NCBI GenBank assembly: GCA_035384965.1
Contig: DAOOJE010000002.1
Location: 62,001 to 126,000, forward strand
Length of the DNA: 64,000 bases
Reading direction: 5' to 3'
Origin: JAAYVZ01 sp035384965
Lineage (GTDB): Bacteria > Acidobacteriota > Thermoanaerobaculia > Thermoanaerobaculales > Thermoanaerobaculaceae
The notes under the pieces are model-generated. The model was given only the letters and a program-made list of their open reading frames with translations. It did not search any database and was not told the origin of the DNA. The position numbers and the translations under genes were made by a program. Of the stretch, positions 57,973-64,000 are shown piece after piece; within the stretch, counting starts at the first letter, position 1; every line of letters starts with the position of its first letter.

Positions 57973-60297
57973 CTACTCGGCTTCCTTCTCCAGCTCCTCG
58001 ATGCGGCGTCGGATCAGCATTTCCGCAATGTCCGGCAGGACCTCCCAGGCGATCCGCTCGATGATCGGCGTGGCGAGTTCGAGCACCCGCTGGGCGATCT
58101 GCTCGACTGCCGCTTCCGACAGCTCTCCCGGGGCGGCCGCAGGCGCCGGCGTCGGGGCGGGCAGGATGGCCTGGACGCGCTCGAGGACGCGCGCCATCTC
58201 GCTTTCAGGCAGCACCGGCGGGGCCGGCGCCGGCAGCGCGCCGAGGACCCGTGCGGTCACGCGCTCGACCTCGCTGTCGGGCAGCTCGAGGGGCCGGGGC
58301 TCGGGGACTGGCAGGAGCTGCACCGCTCGCTGCGCCACGTACTCGACCTCTTCCTCCGCGAGCCGCGGCGGGGGAGGCGGCGGCAGGATCTCCATGATCC
58401 TGGCGGCGACGCGCTGAATGTCGCCTTCCTCCAGCTCGTACGACAGCGGCGGGAGGTCGGGCGGCGGCGGCGGCGGGATGAGCTGGACGGCGCGCTCCGC
58501 CACGGCCGCGATCTGCTCCTCGGTCAGCTCGGCGGAGGACGGCTGCGGCAGGCGGGCCAGGACGCGCTCGGCGACGAGCTGGATCAGCTCGTCGCTGAGC
58601 TCTGGCGGAGCCGCCGCCGGCAGCGCTGCGGTCTCGACGGCCGGAGCCGCCACTTCCTCTTCCTCGGAGGGCGGCGGCTCGACGGCAGCCATGGTCTCGT
58701 GCGGCGGCGCAGCGGCGGCCGCCGGCAGCTCCTCTTCGGCGCCCAACTCGGCGACAGCAGGCTCGGAAGGCGTTTCGACGGCGGCCGCAGGCGGCTGCAG
58801 GGGGGCGGGCGCGGTCACGGCCGGAACGGGCAGTTCGCCGACCACGGCGACCGGCACCGCTTCGGGCAGCGGTGCGGCAGCCTCTGCGACAGGCTCGATC
58901 GGGGCCTGGGCGAGCGGTGGGGCCTGGGCGGGGGTCTCCTCCCCGGCGGCGAACTCGGGGGCCGGCTCGGCTGGCAGTTCGGGGGCACGCTCCTCGAGGG
59001 CGTGCAAAGGCATGGCGGCCGGCTCGCCGGGGACGGCCGGCAGCGCCTGGGCGGTCGCCGGCACCTCTTCGGCAGCCGGGGCCGGCTCGGGCCGGGCCAC
59101 CGCGGGGCCGAGCTCGAAGCCGGGCTCGGGGTACGGTTCGGCCGCTGCATCGAGTCCGCCCTCGGCCGGGGGCTCCTCGATCGCTTCCCAGGCGGCGGCA
59201 ATCGACTCGCGGGCCGGGTTGAGGGGCTGGAGCACCGGAGGTGCCGGGGGTTCGGGGGGAGGAGCCGGCCACGTGCCGATCACCGGCTCCTCGCGCGGCT
59301 CGGCCTCCTCCCACCCCGGCGGCGGCCCGAAGTCGGGGAACGCCGGGGTGCCGCCGGCTGCCGGGGGCATGGTCGCGGCAGGCACGAACCCCTCGGTGTC
59401 CGGAGGGAGCGGCACGGCCGGAACCGCCGGCTCTGCCGGGGCCTCGAACGGCGTCTCGGCCGCCTGCGCCTGGAGTTCGGCTGCCTCCTCCCAGGGTTGC
59501 AGGACCGCCGGGGCCTCGCCAGCAGCGGGAGCCTGTGCCGGCGGTAAGGGGGCGAGCCCTTCCTCCGGCGGCGGGGCGACCTCGGACGGCTCGAAAAAGT
59601 CGCCCTGCATCGAGCCGACCTCGGGCGCCTCGGTCTCGATGCGCTCGATCCACGAGTCGTCGGCGCCGGGCTCCTGCGGCGCCGACGGCGCCGGGCCAGC
59701 CGGAGCGCCGCCGAACTCGAACGAGGCCTCGGGCGGAGGAGCGGCCGCCGGGGTCTGGGTGCCGACCCCCGTCATCTCGATGCCATGCTCGGGCACCTGG
59801 GGCTCGGCTGGTGTCTCCGGCACCATCTGGTCGAAGCCGGTGGTCGTGAACTCGATCGCCGGCACGCCCTCGGGAACGCCGATGCCGGGGAAAAATGACG
59901 GCTCCGGCTCGGCGACCTGGGGCGCGCGGGCGCGCCGCATGAGGTCCTCGACGACGTTGACCAGCTCGCGGCCCTCGAACGGCTTGGTGACGATGGCGTC
60001 AGCTCCTGCGGCGAGGGCGCGATCGCGGTCGAACGGCTCGAAGGTGCCGGTCAGCAGCACCAGCGGGATGTGCAGCGTGGCCGGGTCCGCCTTCAGCGTC
60101 TGGCACACCTCGTAGCCGTTGAGGTCGGGCATCACGACGTCGCACAGGATGACGTCTGGGCGCACCTCGGGGAGCCTTCGCAGCAGTTCGCGGCCGCTCG
60201 AGAGCGCCACGACCCGGTGCTCCGTCTCGCCGAAGGTGAGCTCCACGACTTTCTGGATCGTGATGCTGTCGTCCGCCAGGAGAATCGTGCCACCCAT
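57973..60297 (-). CDS. Response regulator with a long disordered linker and seven C-terminal helical repeats
   Basis: The 774-residue protein starts with a complete receiver domain (residues 4-120): TILLADDSITIQKVVELTF with the acidic pair, the phospho-Asp in VILCDVVMPDLNGYEV, LLTGTFEP and TKPFEGREL. Residues about 135-560 are a Pro/Ala/Glu-rich, low-complexity linker. Residues 565-774 contain seven short repeats of the type ELSEEEVERVAARVLELLPPP. The C-terminus IIERIAWEVLPDIAEMLIRR is amphipathic and helical and recalls the ends of polar-organising or motility regulators. There is no DNA-binding domain. The ATG has GAGGTGAAA directly upstream. It starts two bases after lpxH ends. Confidence 0.88.
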   Translation of the reverse strand: MGGTILLADDSITIQKVVELTFGETEHRVVALSSGRELLRRLPEVRPDVILCDVVMPDLNGYEVCQTLKADPATLHIPLVLLTGTFEPFDRDRALAAGADAIVTKPFEGRELVNVVEDLMRRARAPQVAEPEPSFFPGIGVPEGVPAIEFTTTGFDQMVPETPAEPQVPEHGIEMTGVGTQTPAAAPPPEASFEFGGAPAGPAPSAPQEPGADDSWIERIETEAPEVGSMQGDFFEPSEVAPPPEEGLAPLPPAQAPAAGEAPAVLQPWEEAAELQAQAAETPFEAPAEPAVPAVPLPPDTEGFVPAATMPPAAGGTPAFPDFGPPPGWEEAEPREEPVIGTWPAPPPEPPAPPVLQPLNPARESIAAAWEAIEEPPAEGGLDAAAEPYPEPGFELGPAVARPEPAPAAEEVPATAQALPAVPGEPAAMPLHALEERAPELPAEPAPEFAAGEETPAQAPPLAQAPIEPVAEAAAPLPEAVPVAVVGELPVPAVTAPAPLQPPAAAVETPSEPAVAELGAEEELPAAAAAPPHETMAAVEPPPSEEEEVAAPAVETAALPAAAPPELSDELIQLVAERVLARLPQPSSAELTEEQIAAVAERAVQLIPPPPPPDLPPLSYELEEGDIQRVAARIMEILPPPPPPRLAEEEVEYVAQRAVQLLPVPEPRPLELPDSEVERVTARVLGALPAPAPPVLPESEMARVLERVQAILPAPTPAPAAAPGELSEAAVEQIAQRVLELATPIIERIAWEVLPDIAEMLIRRRIEELEKEAE
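57976..58605 (-). repeat. Seven degenerate coding repeats of 24-31 residues at the regulator C-terminus
   Basis: Each unit has an amphipathic helix of the pattern E-L-x-x-x-x-V-x-x-V-A-x-R-V-x-x-L-L-P followed by a run of prolines. Examples are ELTEEQIAAVAERAVQLIP, ELEEGDIQRVAARIMEILP and RLAEEEVEYVAQRAVQLLP. The last unit runs into the conserved terminal helix. Confidence 0.75.
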
Positions 60298-60299
60298 TT

Positions 60300-61079
60300 T
60301 CACCTCGCAGCGGTGTTGCTCTCTCGACCTTCGTACCACGATCGGGAGGCAGTGTCAACGAACTGTCCAACGTCTTCGGGTTCGATCTGCAACGCCCCGT
60401 CGGCCCCGACCCAGGTCACCGCCCGGCTCTCGATCCAGGCCGGGAGGACGAGCGCCTCGCGGCCGCCCTCGGCGAACCGCCACCGGCGATGGAAGTGGCC
60501 CCAGAGCACGACGTCGATGCCGGCCACGAAATGCCGCCGCGCCGCCTGTTCGAGCATGGTCTCGGGGATCGCCTTCCGGTACGAGAAATTGGTCTGCGAA
60601 AGCCGCGCCTCGGTGCGGTGGATGATGCACAGCGCGAGCCGCCGCGGCAGCAGCCTGGCCCACAGCCTGGCCGGGCCGCTCTTGGAGACGCTGCGCCAAA
60701 ACAGGTACAGCCGGTCGGAACGGTTGAGCGTGTCGCCGTGCTCGCACAGGACGCGGCGTCCGCCGGCCGAGAACGAGTGGCACCGCCCGGCCCGGTCACA
60801 AAACGGTGCGAGTTCGGCGGCATCGATGAAGAAGTCGCGGTTGCCCTCGACGATCACGACCCGCAGACCAGCCGCGCGCGCGGCCGCGAGCTCGGAGAGC
60901 CCGGCCCGCACCGACTCGTCCCAGAAGCGAGGGAAGCCGACGAGCGTCTTGAAGACGTCGCCCAGCAGCACCAGCTCGCCGGCGCCGCGGCGGCGGAGTT
61001 CGCCGAGCGTTCGAGCGAACGCTTCGCCGTCCCCGGGGCGCTGTCCCAGATGCAGATCGGCGAGGATGGCGCGCAGCAC
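60300..61079 (-). CDS. lpxH: UDP-2,3-diacylglucosamine hydrolase-like phosphoesterase (LpxH)
   Basis: LpxH cleaves UDP-2,3-diacylglucosamine to lipid X in lipid A synthesis. The 259-residue calcineurin-like phosphoesterase shows all metal motifs: ILADLHLG, LLGDVF, VEGNRDFFI, CEHGDTLN and WGHFHRRW. The GNRDFF and HGD-x-L segments favour LpxH over other phosphoesterases; an LpxH2-type or other nucleotide-diphosphate substrate remains possible. The GTG at 61079 is chosen because TAGCAT lies five bases upstream with no ribosome site. It is followed after two bases by the response-regulator gene. Confidence 0.78.
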   Translation of the reverse strand: MLRAILADLHLGQRPGDGEAFARTLGELRRRGAGELVLLGDVFKTLVGFPRFWDESVRAGLSELAAARAAGLRVVIVEGNRDFFIDAAELAPFCDRAGRCHSFSAGGRRVLCEHGDTLNRSDRLYLFWRSVSKSGPARLWARLLPRRLALCIIHRTEARLSQTNFSYRKAIPETMLEQAARRHFVAGIDVVLWGHFHRRWRFAEGGREALVLPAWIESRAVTWVGADGALQIEPEDVGQFVDTASRSWYEGRESNTAAR

Positions 61080-61084
61080 GGCCC

Positions 61085-61094
61085 ATGCTAGCAT
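61085..61094. promoter_or_regulatory. Palindromic bidirectional -10 (ATGCTAGCAT)
   Basis: The ten-base perfect palindrome contains TAGCAT on each strand. Leftward it lies five bases before the lpxH GTG, predicting a leaderless mRNA. Rightward it lies 20 bases before the epimerase GTG, which has its own GGAGGG. Confidence 0.45.
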
Positions 61095-61114
61095 TCCCCG
61101 GTTCGGAGGGTGAG

Positions 61115-62089
61115 GTGGCGCGGACAGGGTCGGCACGCAGGAAGCGCCAGCCGGCAGCGGCACACGAGGCCACGGCGCCGGCGAGGCCCGCCGCGCGACG
61201 GGTGCTGCTGACCGGCGCGAGCGGGTTCGTGGGGCGGCACGTGCTGGCCCTGCTGCGGGCGGAGGGTTACGAGGTGGTGGCGGTCTCGCGTCGCGCGAGC
61301 CGCGACCAGGTGGTGCCCGGCGTCATCCAGGTGGCGGCCGACCTTGAAAGCGACGGCTGGCTGTCCTGGGCCACCGGATGCACGGCGGCGATCCACCTCG
61401 TGGGGATCATCCGCGAGGTGCCGCGGCAGGGCGTCACCTTCGATCGCGTCCACCGCGGGCTGACGACGCGGGTCGTGGAGGCTTGCCACGCGCTGGGCAT
61501 TCCCCGCCTCGTCCACATGTCGGCGCTGGGTGCACGCCCCGGCGGCGCGACCGCGTACCAGCGCACCAAGTTCGTGGCCGAGGAGCTGGTCCGCTCGTCC
61601 GGCCTGCGCTGGACGATCTTCAGGCCGTCGCTGATCTTCGGCCCGGGCGACGGGTTCGAGCGGTCGATCGTGCCGGTGATGCGGCGACTCCCCGTCTTTC
61701 CGGTCTTTGGCGACGGGCGAGCCAGGCTGCAGCCCGTGGCGGTCGGGGAGGTGGCGCGCTGCCTCGTGGCGGCGCTCGAGCGCAGCGCCTGCGAGAGCCA
61801 GATTTACGAGGTGGGCGGTCCGGAACCGCTGACCTACGACGAGGTGCTCGCGCGCATGGCACGGGCGCTGGGCCTGCGGCGCCGCTTCGTCCACCTTCCC
61901 GTCGGGTTGTCGAGGGTGCTGGTGGCGATTGCCGAGCGGCTTCCCTCCGCACCCATCACTCGCGACCAGCTCACCATGCTCCTCGAGGGGTCGACGTGCG
62001 AGATCGGCGCCACGTCACTCGCCTTCGGTGTGCCGCAGCAGCGCTACGAAGGCCCGGTCTGGCTGCGAGCCGGCGCTTCCATCAGCTAG
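61115..62089 (+). CDS. NAD(P)-dependent epimerase/dehydratase (NDUFA9-like SDR)
   Basis: The 324-residue protein has a basic leader, then VLLTGASGFVGRHVLALL (about residues 29-46), the extended-SDR nucleotide site. VHMSALGARPGGATAYQRTK gives a Tyr-x3-Lys-type active site, and WTIFRPSLIFGPGDGFERS is characteristic of the atypical group related to complex I subunit NDUFA9. The substrate is unknown; quinone or isoprenoid-sugar roles have been proposed for relatives. The GTG at 61115 follows GGAGGG closely. It is divergent from lpxH. Confidence 0.85.
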   Translation: MARTGSARRKRQPAAAHEATAPARPAARRVLLTGASGFVGRHVLALLRAEGYEVVAVSRRASRDQVVPGVIQVAADLESDGWLSWATGCTAAIHLVGIIREVPRQGVTFDRVHRGLTTRVVEACHALGIPRLVHMSALGARPGGATAYQRTKFVAEELVRSSGLRWTIFRPSLIFGPGDGFERSIVPVMRRLPVFPVFGDGRARLQPVAVGEVARCLVAALERSACESQIYEVGGPEPLTYDEVLARMARALGLRRRFVHLPVGLSRVLVAIAERLPSAPITRDQLTMLLEGSTCEIGATSLAFGVPQQRYEGPVWLRAGASIS

Positions 62090-62152
62090 CTGACGCCCGA
62101 AGATGCACGGGGAGCCGCCGCGTCGCCCCCCCCGCACCGGGCGTGCCGTCAG
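62090..62152. terminator. Interrupted hairpin between convergent epimerase and GGDEF genes
   Basis: CTGACG and CCCG at 62090-62099 pair with CGGG and CGTCAG in 62138-62152 with a bulge. The structure starts right after the epimerase stop and covers the GGDEF stop, so it could end both transcripts. No U-run. Confidence 0.35.
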
Positions 62153-63306
62153 CCGGAACCTTCCGCGTGCCCGGCCCGCGGATGCTCGCTCCAGGCGGTC
62201 ACCGTCCGGTTGCGGCTGCGCTGCTTGGCCAGGTACATGCAGGCATCGGCCCGGCGCAGCAACTCGTTCTTCGCCGCCACGGGGTTGATCTCCCTTCCGA
62301 GGAGAGGGATGACGTCGGACAGGAGGGTCGCGACGCCGATCGAGCAGGTGATCACGCCCTTGATGTTGAACGCCGGGTAGTTCACCGGGTCGCGGCGGTC
62401 GGCCTCGCGCAGGAACACGTAAGACTCGAGGTTTTTCCTGATCGTCTCGGCAACCCAGAACGCCTCTTGCGGCGAGGCCCCGGGAAGCACCACGATGAAC
62501 TCGTCGCCGCCGTAGCGGGCGCCGATCGCGTCCCCGGGCAGGATTTGCCGCAGCATCGCCCCCACTTCCGAGAGCACCCGGCTGCCTGCCAGATGCCCAT
62601 GGACATCATTGACAGTCTTGAAGTTGTCCAGATCTAGAAAAAGCAAGCCGACATCCTGCCCGGTGGTGAGGGCTTGTTCGATGACGAGCTGCAAGCTGTG
62701 GTGGAGGTAGCGGTCGTTGTACAGGCCGGTCAGCTCGTCGCGCTTGGAGATCTCCTTCGATCGATACGCGTCGATGGCGTTGGCCACCGACACCGAGATG
62801 GTCTGGGCAAAGATCTCCAGCAGCATGAGGTCCCGCTGGTCGTATGAGCGGCCGCCCAGGCGGTTGATGAGCTCGATGACGCCGAGGACCTGCCCCTCCA
62901 CGACGAGCGGCGCGCAGACCAGCGACCGGGTGCGGAACCGCGACGCGCCGTCGAACCCGGAAAAGAACAGCGGGTCGGCCTGAGGGTTGGAGGAGAGGTA
63001 CGAACGCCCCGTGCCGTACACGTGGCCGACGATGCCGCGGGTGGCGGCGAGGCGCGACCCCACGAGGCGGTCCGACGCCTCCCCGAAGCAGGCGATCAGC
63101 ACCAGCTCCACGCACGGCTGATCGGCCTCCGAGCGGGTCAGGTCGTCGATGAAGATGGACCCGGCCTCGGACGGCACGAAGTCGTTGGCGCGCGACAGCA
63201 AGTTGCAGAAGATGCCGGAGAGATCCAGCTCGTACGGCTCGGTGGAACGAGCCTCTCGTCTGAGGAACGCCGCGATCTCCGGATTCGAGATGCAATGCGT
63301 CTTCAT
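62149..63306 (-). CDS. GAF-GGDEF diguanylate cyclase
   Basis: The 385-residue protein has a GAF domain (about residues 28-182, with RGIVGHVYGTGRSY and LVCAPLVVEGQVLGVIELIN). A GGDEF domain follows, starting at DELTGLYNDRYL (190-201), with the catalytic GGDEF at 266-270. It should make cyclic di-GMP, controlled by the GAF ligand. No RxxD inhibitory site is seen in the usual place before GGDEF, so product inhibition may be absent. The ATG at 63306 (MKTHCISN) is chosen over an upstream open stretch that is poor in protein-like sequence. No membrane segments. Confidence 0.9.
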   Translation of the reverse strand: MKTHCISNPEIAAFLRREARSTEPYELDLSGIFCNLLSRANDFVPSEAGSIFIDDLTRSEADQPCVELVLIACFGEASDRLVGSRLAATRGIVGHVYGTGRSYLSSNPQADPLFFSGFDGASRFRTRSLVCAPLVVEGQVLGVIELINRLGGRSYDQRDLMLLEIFAQTISVSVANAIDAYRSKEISKRDELTGLYNDRYLHHSLQLVIEQALTTGQDVGLLFLDLDNFKTVNDVHGHLAGSRVLSEVGAMLRQILPGDAIGARYGGDEFIVVLPGASPQEAFWVAETIRKNLESYVFLREADRRDPVNYPAFNIKGVITCSIGVATLLSDVIPLLGREINPVAAKNELLRRADACMYLAKQRSRNRTVTAWSEHPRAGHAEGSG

Positions 63307-63399
63307 TGCCGCAGGCCCTGGGGGGGTCTCCTCATCCGCCCACAAGCATAGCAGACAGCATGGATTGCACCGCGGGAGGCGAGCAGCCGTCAGTGTGGC

Positions 63400-63405
63400 T
63401 ATACT
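63400..63405 (+). promoter_or_regulatory. Candidate -10 element (TATACT) for the last gene
   Basis: TATACT lies 127 bases before the ATG at 63533 in a 226-base divergent gap. It implies a leader of about 120 bases, in which no known RNA motif was recognised. Confidence 0.4.
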
Positions 63406-63532
63406 GCTCGCAGGGCAAGCCCGGAGGACGGGGCGGTCGGCGAACCGAGGCACGCGCCTTGCAAGCTCTCATGGCGCGACCGGGGAACGCCGGCCGGCGC
63501 GCACGGGACCCCGGGACGCAGGGAGGACGACG

Positions 63533-64000
63533 ATGGCAGCCCACACTCGCTCGCAGACAACGGTGGTCCTGGTCCTCGCGGCGCTGGCGACGGTCGCTGC
63601 CGCCGCCACTTCGGAGGCGATCGACCGCGTCCGGGTGTACTACCGGGAGGGCAGCTCGGTGTCCGTGCAGGTGATCCCCGACGGGCGCGCGGCGCTGCAG
63701 TTCCGCAGCACCGGCAGCGACCGTTACGAGCTGATCGGCGACACGCAGTCGCTGGTCGGCAAGAGCTACGCGTTGCGGATCGAAAACCACGGGCGGTACC
63801 GCATCAAGGTCGTGGTGGGGATCGACGGTGTGAACGCCTTCTTCCGCAAGCCGGTCCAGGGCTACGCCCGGGCCGACGTGGGCGCCGTGCTCGCTGCCCG
63901 CGAGGTGCGCACCATCAAGGGGTTCCAACTCGACGGTGAGCAGGCCCAGCGCTTCGTCTTCAGCCCCCCGGAGTACAGCGAGGGCAGGGGTGAAGGCAGG
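63533..64000 (+). CDS. Secreted protein of unknown function (partial, runs off the window)
   Basis: The visible 156 residues begin with a signal peptide (about residues 1-25, VVLVLAALATVAAAATSEA). A beta-rich domain follows: RVRVYYREGSSVSVQVI, SLVGKSYALRIENHGRYRIK, VVVGIDGVNAFFRKPV and TIKGFQLDGEQAQRFVF. The pattern of a short periplasmic beta sandwich is clear, but the family was not recognised. GGGAGGA lies six bases before the ATG. The gene continues past base 64000. Confidence 0.75.
   Translation, partial: MAAHTRSQTTVVLVLAALATVAAAATSEAIDRVRVYYREGSSVSVQVIPDGRAALQFRSTGSDRYELIGDTQSLVGKSYALRIENHGRYRIKVVVGIDGVNAFFRKPVQGYARADVGAVLAAREVRTIKGFQLDGEQAQRFVFSPPEYSEGRGEGR

Noticed and set aside
58418..60115. 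A Gly/Ala/Ser-rich plus-strand frame opposite the response regulator.
   Set aside because: It mirrors the Pro/Ala-rich linker of the real gene; low complexity only.
1..64000. Search by eye for CRISPR arrays, tRNA or rRNA genes, insertion sequences with transposase, and phage attachment sites.
   Set aside because: No regularly spaced repeats, cloverleaf-like sequences, transposase motifs or integrases were recognised. A small tRNA could still be missed without a covariance-model scan.

Overview
The window is very GC-rich (around 70% by eye), densely coded and built of short operons with many 4-base stop/start overlaps. It comes from a Gram-negative bacterium: it carries type VI secretion membrane-complex genes, several lipoproteins, a BamA/TamA-like outer-membrane barrel, an LpxH-like lipid A hydrolase and a lipid A aminoarabinose (arn) operon. 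FabL-type enoyl-ACP reductase, an EF-P with an Asn loop tip, a secreted subtilase with an unusual beta-rich C-terminal module and a TPR lipoprotein with an SLH-like tail fit an Acidobacteriota-like or deep delta-proteobacteria-like lineage. That placement is inference from gene content; no rRNA, tRNA or CRISPR was seen.

Layout. 1-3783 (+): an overlapping chain miaA, hfq, a TPR lipoprotein, a Crp/Fnr regulator and a pgsA-like phosphatidyltransferase. 3875-15237 (-): a seven-gene type VI secretion operon, read fha-tssJ-tssK-tssL-tssM-tagF-tssA, whose first gene fuses an FHA domain to Clp-N-like repeats. A 276-bp inverted-repeat-bounded element abuts its putative promoter. 15660-25643: pyruvate kinase, a secreted subtilase, an M3 oligopeptidase, uvrA and a hotdog thioesterase. 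25653-30660: a membrane glycosyltransferase with a small partner protein, a lipoprotein, a small protein coupled to fabL, efp, and a FliN/SpoA-like mini-protein behind a sigma-54-like site. 30686-37548: an outer-membrane barrel, two DUF2157-like membrane proteins, PepD, an HD protein and exonuclease III.

37633-45587: murB, an unusual MurG fused to a C-terminal helical extension, mraY, a secreted HELGH metallopeptidase, a sodium:solute symporter and a lone acyl-carrier-like protein. 45616-57807: a propeller-type sensor kinase, a large ArnT/PMT-type glycosyltransferase, a dolichol-phosphate-mannose-synthase-like GT2, then arnB-arnC-arnA(formyltransferase)-arnA(dehydrogenase)-arnD, with ArnA split into two coupled genes. 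57973-64000: a response regulator with a long Pro/Ala-rich linker and seven C-terminal helical repeats, lpxH, an NAD-dependent epimerase, a GAF-GGDEF protein and the start of a secreted protein.

Two genome-level habits stand out. Most genes have GGAGG-like ribosome sites 4-9 bases upstream of the start. A second class has a TAnnnT-like -10 hexamer only 5-8 bases before the start codon and no ribosome site, which predicts leaderless mRNAs. At two divergent gene pairs the -10 is a palindrome that can serve both directions.
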